Below, piece by piece: positions 1-13,397 of a stretch of DNA of 64,000 bases (its first letter is position 1; each line of letters starts with the position of its first letter). The DNA comes from Thamnaconus septentrionalis. Taxonomy: Eukaryota > Chordata > Actinopteri > Tetraodontiformes > Monacanthidae. Where the stretch lies: positions 2,072,273-2,136,272 of the forward strand of contig CM020510.1 of assembly GCA_009823395.1 (NCBI GenBank), given 5' to 3'. The notes beneath the pieces are model-generated. The model was given only the letters and a program-made list of their open reading frames with translations, was not told where the DNA came from and did no database searches. The position numbers were made by a program, and so were the translations under genes.

Positions 1-2543
1 TCATGAAATCACCCAAAGTAGACTTTTGTTCATTAAAGTGTTTCCTGTCATACACTGAGGTGTAGAGAACACTGAGCAAACGGCTGCGGCGTAAGAGAGG
101 TTTAAAAATGGCGTGGGCAGTTGTTTTTATCTCTGTAGGTGGCGCTGTTGGGCCAATCAGTTTCATTTTTTACAATCGGAAAGTCAGCACCCGTATTCAT
201 GCGCGTGCCAAATTTCATGAAATTTGAACCATGTTTAGCGTCAAATGTGTACTAGCAGAGGACAATGACATTTTTGGCAACTCTTATTATGCTAATTTGT
301 GCACTTCGCCCATTCTTGGGGGATTTTGAGTGGACTACAGCTTTACAGGAGCATAAGCGGCATCATTTTGATTTTTAAGGTATCGTCTGTCTAATACTAA
401 AGTTTCAAGCCTCCGAAATTTACAGTTCATGACTTCTGGGTTTTTTTTAAATTTCGGGTTTGTCGCGGACCAAAAATCAGAGCGAATGAATGTAGGTCTT
501 GAAGAAAGGAACGTATGGGACATTGTTTTCTGCATGTAGCTTTTACCATGGAGCACCTAGAAATTTAATTTTTGCATTCTATAAAATTTTCCATCTGTCC
601 TGACCTGCATGCCAAATTTTTGCTGATTTCAGAGGACGTTAAGGGGGTCAAATGAATTAATGAAGAAATATTTCTTCACTGCTTTTAACAAAACAGAGAA
701 AATTCTGCTCCACAAAAACACAATAATGTTAGTAGTCATCATTCACATAAAACAGAAGAACATCGGTAATTCAGTAATACTTTCGCCTGGCCTGCATATT
801 TCATTTAGAACAGCGATTTATCAGTCATCCCTCTCACGATATATTAACAGACAGTGAGGATACGTCTGAGGTTCTGCTCCATCAAGGCCTCCTCGTAGGG
901 GCTCCATCAAATACCTTCTCAGGCAATCACTTTTACTTTACTTGTTACAAATCAGATGTACTTCTCATTGGCTTTAAAACTGCTGGTTCAATGTGCAAAA
1001 GATATCACGCTTGACTTTTAACTACTTTAATGACATTTAAAAGACAAACAAAGGCTTCCAGATCGAATACATTAATGTCAGGATTCCGACTGATGATTGT
1101 CTGTTTCTGCTCTGCCCCAACTGATACACAACAACATTTTTTACTCACCTAAAATCTTGGACTTCCTGTCTGGAACGACAATTCTTGTATGTAACTCCAA
1201 AGTCCAAAAAAAAAAAACTGGAAAAGCTTAAAACTCGATTGAAAAAAAAAATCTTTGGCGTCCTCTGAAGTCAGCGTGTGCGTCGCCCCCGAACCGCAGG
1301 CTTTTTCAGCTTAGGAGCCGGACAGAATGCACTGTGTTCTGCCTTCAACTGCAGCTGTTATTGGATGATTAACTTGGCCACACAACTCAACATGGAGCCT
1401 ATTACTGTTTCTGGGAGACAGCGTGTGCATGTCTGCGTGAGTCCATGGTCAAAGTTTGCTGCTTTCTCATGTCGTGCCAATGCACGTGTGCACATTTTTA
1501 GTCATAGATTGCACGTTTTCTGACTTTTGAATTGTGTATCTGTGTTAGCAAACATTTGAAGTCTCGGGACGACTTGCATTACTCAGTCACTTTCTTAATC
1601 CTGAGGATGGTTAACATTTGGCGAAAGAGCTGTGAGAGCTGTTTTTTACCGTTTGGAAATATTAACACTCTGCTCCCTCAGCACGTGAGTGCATCTTAAA
1701 AAGCTCGGAATCAGTGACAATAAATCCACTGTCAGTGTGAAATATTCTAGCAGCACGGTTAACCCTTCACCAGAGGCTGCAGCCAGCCATTAATAATTCC
1801 CCGCACTGCACTGCATCGCACTGGAGCAAACCTCCCATGTCTGTGGCTGAAGGATCCGAGGAAACATCCTGGACAAGACGACCGAACAGAAGACAGGAGA
1901 TGAAACAGTGCGTGGTGAACATCACTAGCGTTAGCATTAGCACAATAGGAAAGTGAAAATTGAAAAAGTCAAAAAATTGAAATTGAAAAATTGAAAAATT
2001 CAAAGGACTTTTGGGGTTCAAGAAATCTAGTTGAATCTAGCTCTATAATCTGTGTACAAATACAATAAAGCACTTAGCCCGTGAGCTGTTCCAATTACTA
2101 CCGATGCACACTGCTGCCACCCTGGGAAAAAAAAAAACTAGTTTTTTTCCTAGGGTGGCAGCAATGTGTTTCTACAGCGAGTGTATTGTGACATTAAGAA
2201 ACTTTTGTTTGAAGGCTATTGGGAAGGTTTAACCACTGTCTCGTGTGGACACCCTGTTAGCCACCACCGCTAACTCCCTGTTCAACCCCAACCACAGGGC
2301 TCTCATGGCTGCAGAAAACACCTGAGGCCCATATCCATGTTGGTGCGGCAGCGGCTAGCTGACGCTTCCGCCGCCTGGTGGAGGCGCAGGGGAGGGCGTG
2401 CTTGGTGTGCATCACCTCTACTGGGGGAGAGGTTTGATTGGCACCGAGGCTGACCAATGGCAAGCCAGATTTATCCACATCAGATTTGTGTCATTTAGAC
2501 GTTTATAAAGAATAAAAGAGCAAAAAATAATGAGTAGCAGATG
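1..2543. other. Intergenic stretch left of eif2a
   Basis: No gene that I can support. About 100-660 reads like a degenerate interspersed element: a motif around 'ggtggcgctgttgggcc' followed by AT-rich text, a style common in fish repeats, but I cannot assign a family. Open frames here are short and lack convincing splice sites. A small hairpin element lies at about 2103-2166 and is listed separately. The right edge is probably the 3' end of eif2a. Confidence 0.5.
2103..2175. mobile_element. Hairpin relic of a GCCACCCT-ended element
   Basis: An inverted repeat: CTGCTGCCACCCTGGGAAAA is followed within about 15 bases by TTTTCCTAGGGTGGCAGCA. The right arm and its flank (GGTGGCAGCAATG, then TTC) match the right end of a longer element at 59642-60060. 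This looks like an internally deleted copy of the same non-autonomous family. The family name is unknown to me. Confidence 0.5.
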
Positions 2544-2549
2544 TTTATT
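2544..2549 (-). promoter_or_regulatory. eif2a: Candidate eif2a polyadenylation signal
   Basis: AATAAA on the minus strand, about 370 bases past the eif2a stop codon. No other gene reads into it from this side, so it is the best candidate for the eif2a 3' end. Inference from position and motif only. Confidence 0.4.
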
Positions 2550-2921
2550 CAGTTTTGTGGACTGATTTTAAAGGGCCAAACTGTTGAGCATCTGTACATA
2601 CGTTGCATAGCAACAGCCTCTCTGCACCGGCCAATGAAATGGTGCCACTGGCAGGTGAAAAAAAATAAAAATTAAAAATAAAACAGCAGACGGGGTGGTC
2701 GTCCAATCGGATCGTCCCTCGCTGGAGAGTGTTAAACCTGGCCCACGCACCTCCTGGCAGAACTTTCTTCTCCTTCCAGGTGAAGAAATTTTAATTTGGA
2801 AAAAAAAAAAAAAAAAAAAACACTGAACTTGTAAACAGTGTAAAAAAAAAAAAAAAGAAATGAAAGAAGTGTTGATGTGGTGCTGGAGGCGGAGCCTGCA
2901 GCAGCTCTGGCTCTGCCCCCT

Positions 2922-3718
2922 CTACTGTCCGATCTGCAGGTCCTGGAGCTCCTTCAGCAGCTGCTCCTCCTTCTGCACCTTCTCCAGCTGGGACGACAAA
3001 CACACGGCGAGTCAGCTGACCACCATCATCATCATCATCATCATCATCATCTGACCAGTGAGTCCAGTGATGGACCAGTGAGTGGGCTCACCTGGTTCTT
3101 CTGCAGAACCTTCCCAGACGCCTGTTGCTCCTTCAGCTCCTCGATGGCTTTCAGTTTCTGGAAGACAGGAGCCAATCAGAGCAGAGAACACCCCCCCACC
3201 ACCACCACCACTTCCCGGCTGTGTGAAGGTCTCAGTCTGACCTTCTTGACGTTCTTGATCTTCTTGTCAGTCTCCAGGTCGCCGCTGCTGCTTGGCTCTG
3301 ATTGGCTGTTGCTGACTGGGGCGGGGTCAGGCGGCAGGGGAGGCGGGCTGCCGTCAGCTTTGGCCTCCAGCTGAGATCAGACGACGGGGTGGTTATTTCA
3401 GGCTTCTCCAGGGAGCCCTCTGATTGGCCCTGCTGTCGGCCGCTCACCTGTCGCGCGGCTTTCTTGGCTTCTCGTTTCTTCTGGTTCTTCAGCGCCGTCT
3501 TGGAGAGGCTCTTCTCCCCCGCAGCGCCTGGGCGCAGGTCCTGCGGAGGCTCCTCCTCGTGCTGAAACCACACAACGCAAGCTAGGTGGAATATGATTGG
3601 ATAAAAACTCTACCGTCACACACGACAATGGGAGCAACGCAACCACGTGGATGTTAGACGATGTGAAAAGAACAACGCATGGGGAATAACTTATTTACAG
3701 GAAAAATGTGCTCTTCTA

Positions 3719-3763
<45 letters not shown>

Positions 3764-6700
3764 CCACTCAGACCAGTTGGTGGCTGGTTGCTCACCAGTT
3801 TGCCGCTGCCGCTGGCTGGGACGTGTCTCAGTGCAGGTGGGCGGTACGCCTGCTTGGGGGCAGCCTGCGTGCTGCCCAGCTGGGTCGCCGTGGCCTGGTA
3901 CTTGACGGGCCTCTCGGGGAAGCTGCCCGAGGGGCAGGGCTGCCAGCGGACCTCCCACAGCTCGCTGCCCGCCGGCGTGGCCTGCTGGTGCAGCACGGAG
4001 CCGGTGTAGTGCCAGATTTTGTAGCCGTTGCTGACCCGCAGGCGCGGCGAGCAGGTGGCGGTGACGACGTGCTCGCCGTCGGGGCTCCAGGAGAAGGAGG
4101 TGGCGTCGGCCGCCTGAGCCTTGGACACCTGGCGGGGTGCAGAGGCTTAGGGGGAAGCTTAGAGAGATGCGAACCTTGAACCTTGACCCTGAGATCCTTG
4201 AACCTCAACCCTTAAACTCTGAACCCTTGAACCTCGGACCTCAAATCCTTGGACCTCGGACCTCAAACCTCGACCTTTGAACCTTGAACTTACAAACTAC
4301 AACCCTTAAACCTCCTCGAACCTCGACCCTCAAAAACTCAACACCTGAACCTTGACCCTTGAACCTTGACCCTTAGATCTTGATCGTTGACCCTCGAACC
4401 TCAAACCTCAGCCTGGGACATGTGGCGGATGACAGATGGGGCGGGGCTTGTCAGATGTTCCCTACTTAGGAGCTCCAGCTTCCTGTCCCTGTTCCTCACT
4501 TCGAGACTTTTAACTCACCGTCAGGTACATGAACCTTGAACCTTGAACCTTGAACCTCACCTGTTTGTATTTCTTCACGTCCCAGACCTCCATCTGACCC
4601 TGCAGGTTCCCGAAGCCGGCCAGCACCAGGATGTGACCCTGCGGACTGACAGCAGATCAGAGGTCAGAGGTCACGGTCAGACTGAAGCCTGAGCATCCAG
4701 AAATAACCAGGGAATTTGTTCAGGGTGACCTGTTCAGTAGTTTAAAGATTTGTATCTTGGATCATTGGATATTTTGTTGCAACTTTGCTTTTGTTCATTT
4801 TCAGCTGACATTAATGCAACATGTTTTCTACATTTTGCCTGATGGATTTTTTCCTCCTATTTGGTCGGTCACCAAAACACTCCATCCTTGCAATGGCTGC
4901 CGAGACCTGCGCGCTCTCCCCCTCCTCACCTGTAGTAGGCAGCGTTGCGCGGGCCGGTGCCAAAGTCGAAGACGGGGTCACACTTGAGGTTGAAGACGGT
5001 GGCCTTGGCCGGCATGAAGCCAAACACGGCACAGAAGTGGGCGGAGTCGGGACTCCAGGCCACGTCGTAGATTGGCCCCTTCTTGGCTGTTTGGACCCAC
5101 ACACACACAGATGGTGAGGGTGGAGGTGGAGGTGGAAGTGATGGTGGTGGCAGTGTTGGTGATGGTGGTGGTGGTGGTGATGGAGGTGATGGAGGTGGTG
5201 GAGGTGGTGGTGGTGGTGGTGGAGGTGGCGATGGTGATGGAGGTGGTGGAGGTGGTGATGGAGGTGATGGAGGTGGCGGAGGTGGCGGTGGTGGTGGAGG
5301 TGGTGGAGGTGGTGATGGAGGTGATGGTGGTGGTGGTGGTGGAGGTGGTGGTGGTGGTGGTGGTGGTGGTGATGGAGGTGGTGGAGGTGGTGGTGGTGGT
5401 GGTGATGTTGGAGGTGGTGGTGGTGGTGGTGGTGGAGGTGTGATGGTGGTGGTGGTGGTGGAGGTGGTGATGGAGGTGGTGGTGGTGGTGATGGAGGTGA
5501 TGGAGGTGGTGGTGGTGGTGGTGGTGGTGATGGAGGTGGTGGTGGTGGTGGTGGTGGTGGTGATGGAGGTGATGGAGGTGGTGGAGGTGGTGGTGGTGGT
5601 GATGATGGTGGTGGTGGTGGTGGTGGTGGTGGTGGAGGTGATGGAGGTGGTGATGGTGGTGGTGATGATGGAGGTGGTGGAGGTGGTGATGGAGGTGGAG
5701 GTGATGGTGATGGAGGGTGGTGATGGAGGTGGTGGTCATGGTAGTGGTGGAGGTGATGGTGGAGGTGATGGTGATGGAGGTGGTGGTGGTGGTGGCGGTG
5801 GTGGTGGATGGTGATGGTGGTGATGGTGATGGAGGTGGTGGAGGTGGTGATGGAGGTGGAGGTGATGGTGATGGAGGTGGTGGAGGTGGTGATGGAGGTG
5901 GAGGTGATGGTGGTGGTGGTGGTGGTGGTGGTGGAGGTGATGGTGGAGGTGATGGAGGTGGCGATGGTGATGGAGGTGGTGGAGGTGGTGATGGAGGTGG
6001 TGGTGGTGGTGGTGGTGGTGGTGGTGGAGGTGATGGTGATGGTGATGGAGGGTGATGGTGATGGAGGTGGTGGTCATGGAGGTGGTGATGGAGGTGGAGG
6101 TGGTGGAGGCGGTCGTACTCACGCAGCTGAACGGCGGCCGTCTCTCCGCTCACCGCCAGGTAGTGCAGCGTCTGCTCGCCGTAGTACGACGCTCCGCTCT
6201 TGTCCACCTCGGTGCTCGCCATCACCAGCACCGCCGTCGCTGCACAACACAACACAACACAACACAGCACACATTGGTTCTCCACCAGGGTATATTTTAG
6301 TTTTCTCTGGACTGAAAACATGCAGAAGTCAAATGAAGCCCATCGCTATCCTGAAGCACGTGGAGAAGAGCCCTCTGGTGGCGGCGTTGGGTCAGTGCAC
6401 CCGCGGTCTCACCTTTCCGGTTCCACTGCATCTGGACCTTGTCGGCCTTGAAGAAGCTCTTGTTGGCCAGAGCGGCGGTGGGACCCGACAGCACCGGGTA
6501 CTGGTAGAGCCGCACGAAGGACGGAGCGCCTTTGCTGCCTGGCACGTAGACGGCCACCTGGGGAGAGGGAGGGGTGGGAGGGGGGGGTCAAACACTCCTG
6601 GCGAAGGGTAGGGGGAGGGGCAGGGGGGTTGGGTGGAGGGGTCCTCACCTTACTGGGCTGACCACCAGGAGACAACACAAAGTCCGACACCTTCTGCATG

Positions 6701-6945
6701 TGCAGCTTGTTGGCAATAGTGTCTGCAAGAAGGAGGGGAGGAGGAGCATGAGGAGGAGGAGGAGGAGGAGGAGAAGAAGGAGGAGGAGAAGGAGGAGGAG
6801 AAGAAGAAGGAGAAGAGAAGAGGAGGAGAAGAAGAAGACGAGGAGAAGGAGGATAGAAGCTTGTCTTACTGAAGTCGTTGTTCTCGTAGAAGTGCAGCTC
6901 ATTGTTGACGCTCCTCACACAGATGCTCTCGTCTTCAGACCAGCT

Positions 6946-7015
<70 letters not shown>

Positions 7016-7951
7016 GTCTGAACATTAAGTGCATGTTGCTCTGAGTTCTACTGGGAGCATCTGCATGGTGAGGATGAAGAGACTCCAGCAATGAGTCTGC
7101 TGCTCTACTGGTCTACTGCTCCACTGCTCTGCTGCTCTACTGGTCCACTGGTCAACTGCTCTGCTGGTCTACTGGTCCACTGGTCCGCTGGTCTGCTGGT
7201 CTACTGGTCCACTGCTCTGCTGCTCTACTGGTCCGCTGCTCCGCTGGTCTGCTGGTCTACTGGTCCTCTGCTCTACTGGTCCACTGGTCCACTGCTCTGC
7301 TGGTCTACTGGTCCTCTGCTCTGCTGCTCCACTGGTCCACTGCTCTGCTGGTCTACTGGTCCACTGCTCTGCTGGTCTACTGCTCCACTGCTCTGCTGCT
7401 CTACTGGTCTACTGGTCCACTGGTCCACTGCTCTGCTGCTCTACTGGTCCACTGCTCCGCTGGTCTGCTGCTATACTGGTCCACTGCTCTGCTGGTCTAC
7501 TGCTCCACTGCTCTGCTGCTCTACTGCTCTACTGGTCCACTGGTCCGCTGCTCTGCTGCTCTACTGGTCCACTGCTCCGCTGCTCTGCTGCTCCACTGCT
7601 CTGCTGGTCTACTGGTCCACTGGTCCACTGGTCCACTGCTCTGCTGCTCTACTGGTCCACTGCTCCGCTGCTCTACTGGTCCACTGCTCTGCTGGTCCAC
7701 TGGTCCACTGCTCTGCTGCTCTGCTGCTCTACTGGTCCACTGCTCTGCTGGTCCACTGGTCCACTGCTCTGCTGCTCCACTGGTCCACTGCTCTGCTGCT
7801 CTGCTGGTCTACTGGTCCACTGATCTGCTGCTGCTTCAGACTCACCAGGACTCCACTTTCTTCTGGTACAGGCCCTTGATCAGCTGACCGCTCTGCAGGT
7901 CCCACAGCTGCAGGTTGGCGTCGCCCTGCTGGACATCCTGACTCTCTGCAG

Positions 7952-8014
<63 letters not shown>

Positions 8015-8711
8015 TATACAAATATACATGTGTGTATGTACGGCTGTCTTTGTTCACTTCAAAGCTCTTGCAAGTGATTGGCTCCCTAGCGAGTCGTCAC
8101 TCACTGCTGTAGAGCTGCCAGGTGGCCAGGACTCGACCCAGAGGAGAAAAGTCCAGCAGCGACGTCTTGGGGAGGTCAAAGGTCGAGACGGCGGAGCCGT
8201 CCGAGGTCTTGACGACAGACACCCTGCAGGAGGAGCAGGAGAAATCGGTCACCGTCGAGTTTATAATTCAGGACGTGAACAAATAGCAATCTGATCGCTG
8301 GTCTCTGATTGGCTCTCTTTACTTTTGTCCGTTGCACCATCCAAACAGAGTCCCGTCCCTGCTGAAGGTGACGCACCTGCTGGGCCTGCTGTCCCTGGAA
8401 CACACACACACACACACACACTTACTTAAAATCATAAAATCAGTTTAATTCCCTCTTTATTGAAATTACTCTTGAAACACTGAAGAAGAAAAAAAAAAAA
8501 AAAAGCTTAGGCGGGCCGTATTAAAAGGCTTAACGGCCGCATATGGCTTCCGGGGCCGTAGTTTGCCCCACGCCTGGCTGGCTGGCCAATAGACACAGAG
8601 TGCAGTGGAGGACTCACCCGCTGAAGGCTGAGTGCTGCTCGCAGGACGGAGGACCGCGGAGCAGTGACGTGCCATCGGATCCTCGCACTGGTCAACACAC
8701 ACACACACACG

Positions 8712-8752
<41 letters not shown>

Positions 8753-9035
8753 CAGTCAGCCAACCAGAAATGACACACGTGATGCTTTTCTTCTAGTATC
8801 TAAACCATGGTGGCTGGTGTGACTTCAAACAGGCTCAACATCATGCACACGCACGAGCCTCAGAAAAAGAAAAACAACAGTCACCGGCGGCACCGGAAGA
8901 AGGAGACCGGCTCGACCGGAAGTGTCACTAACTCCTGCGGGGGGGGGAAACTGCGCCAAAGGGAGAAGACGAGAGTAAAGAGTTGTGACTGAATCGCAAT
9001 CACCCACCTGCGAGTAGCGGGACGGGCGGCGCCAT
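2922..9035 (-). CDS. eif2a: Eukaryotic translation initiation factor 2A, 16 exons, complete
   Basis: eIF2A is a cytosolic initiation factor that delivers Met-tRNAi to the 40S subunit in a GTP-independent, often stress-linked way. Coding exons (high to low): 9008-9035, 8618-8687, 8323-8394, 8105-8223, 7846-7945, 6870-6943, 6649-6722, 6413-6557, 6123-6239, 4930-5086, 4561-4645, 3796-4128, 3448-3561, 3242-3370, 3092-3157, 2922-2987. They sum to 1749 nt (582 aa; human is about 585). The start MAPPVPLLA matches the family start. The N-terminal two thirds is the WD-type beta-propeller, with hallmarks GASYYGEQTLHY and KCDPVFDFGTGPRNAAYY. The C-terminus is charged and coiled-coil (KTALKNQKKREAKKAA, then a Leu/Glu/Lys-rich end at QIGQ). 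Exon 6 seems to use an acceptor moved 9 nt inward by a TG repeat (see findings). Introns 5 and 9 are filled with tandem repeats. Confidence 0.96.
3590..3720. repeat. Interspersed repeat shared with 59030-59200
   Basis: In eif2a intron 12. Segments such as 'atatgattggataaaaa' and 'gatgtgaaaagaa' recur in the same order at 59032-59195, beside the DUSP gene. A two-copy relic of an unnamed dispersed element. Confidence 0.55.
3722..3760. repeat. (CA)n microsatellite in eif2a intron 12
   Basis: About 19 CA units on the plus strand, so (TG)n in the eif2a transcript, about 35 nt inside the 5' splice site. This is an exception to the local tendency for TG repeats to lie at intron 3' ends. Confidence 0.95.
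4160..4420. repeat. Degenerate CCTTGAACCT array in eif2a intron 11
   Basis: Loose tandem repeats of about 7-8 bases (CCTTGAAC, CCTCGAAC, CCTCAAAC). A short block returns at about 4530-4558, just before the exon 11 border. No other function is visible. Confidence 0.75.
4755..4897. mobile_element. Internal fragment of hAT-like MITE family A
   Basis: In eif2a intron 10. Contains 'aacatgttttctacat' and 'ccaaaacactccatcc', also found in the complete copy at 12932-13243. Both terminal repeats are missing. Confidence 0.6.
5107..6112. repeat. About 1-kb GGT/GGA/GAT trinucleotide array in eif2a intron 9
   Basis: Almost pure degenerate trinucleotide repeat, G-rich on the plus strand and (ACC/CACCTCC)n in the eif2a transcript. 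It fills nearly all of intron 9 (5087-6122). Long open frames run through it on both strands (poly-Gly/Val/Glu one way, poly-His/Pro/Thr the other), but only because the triplets contain no stop codons. It should not be annotated as coding. Confidence 0.95.
6735..6858. repeat. Purine-rich GGA/GAA array in eif2a intron 6
   Basis: AGG/GAAGGA repeats on the plus strand, between exons 7 and 6. In the transcript this is a CT-rich tract. Confidence 0.85.
6950..7013. repeat. (CA)n abutting the eif2a exon 6 acceptor
   Basis: About 32 CA units on the plus strand, read as (UG)n in the pre-mRNA. It directly precedes the only usable AG of exon 6 (TGTCCCAG). Confidence 0.95.
7091..7832. repeat. CTACTGGTCCACTGCTCTG minisatellite in eif2a intron 5
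   Basis: About 740 bp of degenerate 9-12 base units built on CTGGTC, CTGCTC, CACTG and TACTG, continuing to within about 15 bases of the exon 5 donor. An open frame on the plus strand (Trp/Ser/Thr-rich) is a by-product of the repeat. Confidence 0.9.
7951..8011. repeat. (CA)n(TA)n microsatellite in eif2a intron 4
   Basis: About 10 CA units followed by about 19 TA units, lying 5-65 nt upstream of the exon 5 acceptor in the transcript sense. Confidence 0.95.
8440..8580. mobile_element. 3' half of hAT-like MITE family A
   Basis: In eif2a intron 2. 'ctttattgaaattactcttg' is followed by 'gcgggccgtattaaaa' and 'gtttgccccacgcctg', the right-hand module of the family. The left end is missing. Confidence 0.65.
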
Positions 9036-11328
<2,293 letters not shown>

Positions 11329-11885
11329 AGTGACGTCATCAGGGGAAGTGGGGGGGCGGGGCTAACCGCTGGATCAGCTGACCCCACCCCCCAGCCCGCC
11401 CAACGGCTCCACCGGATTGGCCCACCATGAGAGAAACATTCCAGAACTCTTTTCCTCTTTTCTTTTTTTTTTGTTGTCGTCGTCGTCCATCTGCATCTGC
11501 ACGTGCGCGTGTGCCAGAGGCCCCGCCCACTGACTCCGCCCTCTTGTTATCTGTCCAATCTTGTGGCGTCGCCGCTGACCTTCCCACGCTGCCTGCCTGC
11601 CTGCCTGTCTGTCTGTGTGTCTTTCTGTCTGTACCTGTGTTATCTGGACCCGAGGGGGGGCCAGGGGGTCAGAGTCCGGGTGTTTGATCAGCTGTTTCTG
11701 CTCGCCAACATTCCCAACTCTTCCACGCTCCTCTCCTCTCCTCTCCTCTCCTCCTGCTCCTGCTCCTCCTCCTCCTCCTCCTCAGTGGAAATAAGATGAA
11801 GGTCTTTTGAATCAGAAGGTCTGGAGGTGCTGACAGGTGTGTCTGCACCGTGTGCAGCCTCACCTGAAAACTGTCGCGCTCACCT

Positions 11886-11891
11886 AATAAA
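11886..11891 (+). promoter_or_regulatory. serp1: serp1 polyadenylation signal
   Basis: AATAAA about 560 nt past the serp1 stop, followed by a T/G-rich tract from about 11918 ('tttttttgctttgttgtcg'), as expected of a cleavage and downstream element. Confidence 0.65.
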
Positions 11892-12554
11892 GTTAATTTT
11901 GAAGGCGTCGCCGTGTCCTTTTTTTGCTTTGTTGTCGTCGTCGTCATCGGCCACTGGGTGGCGCCGTTCCGCCGCACCAGAGTGTTTCGCAGTCCAGAAA
12001 GACGCTCTGGTGGGATGGATCTTGAATCTGAACAATCCGGGGGGGTCAAGTGTCAGGACCTGTTTGACCTCCAGAAAGAAACCACAGCACAGTTTGTCTA
12101 AAAAAAAAAAAAAAAAAGTGACTTTAATTCTTTTTTACAAAAGGTATAAATACTTCACACTACTTTTGTTGCTTCTTCATTCTATGGATCTATCATTTTA
12201 ATAAAGTCAGCAGCTTTGTGCGTGGAGACATCTCTCCATGCACACACAGTAAGTTCCTAAAAATCTATGTAGTAAATAAAGTCAGAGCCCAAATCATAAC
12301 ATCAACTCTGAAGTCAACAGAAATCCAGGTCAACTTTTGGATGGAAATGAGTGGGAAAACGTGTTTCCATGTGGAACTCTGAGCTTCTCAGTCTGTGAAC
12401 ACGGACAGCAGCTTCTAGCGAGACTGCAGCAGGCAGCCAGCAGGGGGAGACAGAGAGCCGCTGTGCTCATTTCATTCGGATGACCTCCGCAAACGGGGAG
12501 GTCGGAGGTGAACTTGGCGTCCTCAGGAGCTCTGAGGACCTTCTAGACAATCAA

Positions 12555-12830
12555 AGTTTTTGATTGGTGGGGCCACAGTGGGTCGTTAAAGGGGACAGAG
12601 GAGCTGGAGCAGCAGCAGATGGATGGAGTGTTTTGGTGAGTCACCTCGAAGGAGGAAAAAAAATTATATCATGGGATATCTACAGAAAAAAATGTTGCTT
12701 TAAAGTGAATCGAAAATGAGCAAATTTTATGACTTACAAAATATAATTTATTCAAGTTCGGCGGGCCGAATTAAAAAGCATAGCGGGCCACATATGGCCA
12801 CCCGGCCCTAGTTTGCCCACGCCTGTTCAA
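12555..12830. mobile_element. Partial hAT-like MITE family A copy
   Basis: 'ttgattggtggggccacagtgg' begins the recognisable part. It ends with 'gcgggccgaattaaaa', 'gcgggccacatatgg' and 'gtttgcccacgcctg'. The left terminal repeat is eroded. Opposite in orientation to the neighbouring copy at 12932. Confidence 0.65.
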
Positions 12831-12931
12831 GTGAGACTGCAAGCAGCCAGCCAGCAGGAGGCGGCAGAGAGCTGTTGTGCTCATTTCATTTGAATAACTT
12901 TCAGCTTCATGAGGAGATGGGCAGGGAAGTA

Positions 12932-13243
12932 CAGGGGTGGGCAAATTATGGCCCGGGGGTTCATATGCGGCCTGTTGAGCTTTTTAATTTCCAAACTTGA
13001 AGAAATTATTTCAGTCATTTTTCCAGTGTTTTCAGAGTCAATAAAGAGCCGAATACCGTGATGCCTTCAAAGACACTGATTTGGTTGTAACTTTGTTTTT
13101 GGTTCATTTTTAATTGACATCAAAGCAACATGTTTTCTACATATTCTCCAATGAGGTGGCTCCCCAAAACACTCCATCCATCTGCTGCTGCTCCGGCCCC
13201 TCTCTCACTGTGGGCCACCAGTCAAAAGGTTTGCCCACCCCTG
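12932..13243. mobile_element. Complete hAT-like MITE family A, 312 bp
   Basis: Perfect 14-bp terminal inverted repeats: CAGGGGTGGGCAAA at 12932-12945 and its complement at 13230-13243. The internal sequence has no coding capacity. CAGGGGTG termini are typical of hAT-superfamily elements (established knowledge). I see no clean 8-bp target duplication. This is the best full-length copy of a family with at least nine copies or fragments in the window. Confidence 0.8.
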
Positions 13244-13397
13244 GTCTAGCTGGAGGTTGGTGCCCTGGAGGATTATGGGTAGGAGACGCCGACCAGGAAG
13301 TGAAAGAGGTGCTGGATGACGTCAGGGCTGCTCTCAGACCTTCTACCTCCACGGCTGCTCCTGCTGCTCCTCCTTCTGCTGCTCCTCCTCCTGCTCC

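Larger units (their letters stand above)
11892..13397. other. Intergenic stretch between serp1 and mmp23
   Basis: No coding exon that I can support. Contains two copies of a hAT-like MITE (listed separately). The rest is unremarkable. The two genes converge here, so both 3'UTRs lie in this interval. Confidence 0.6.

Noticed and set aside
335..556. 73-aa minus-strand open frame near the left edge
   Set aside because: Lies in what looks like a dispersed repeat; no similarity to a known family and no supporting signals.
4978..6321. 447-aa open frame on the minus strand (His/Pro/Thr-rich) and matching Gly/Val frames on plus
   Set aside because: Created by the stop-free trinucleotide array in eif2a intron 9. 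The array sits between well-supported exons 9 and 10.
7091..7879. 262-aa Trp/Ser/Thr-rich open frame on plus
   Set aside because: Translation of the CTGGTCCACTG minisatellite in eif2a intron 5; no codon bias or family resemblance.
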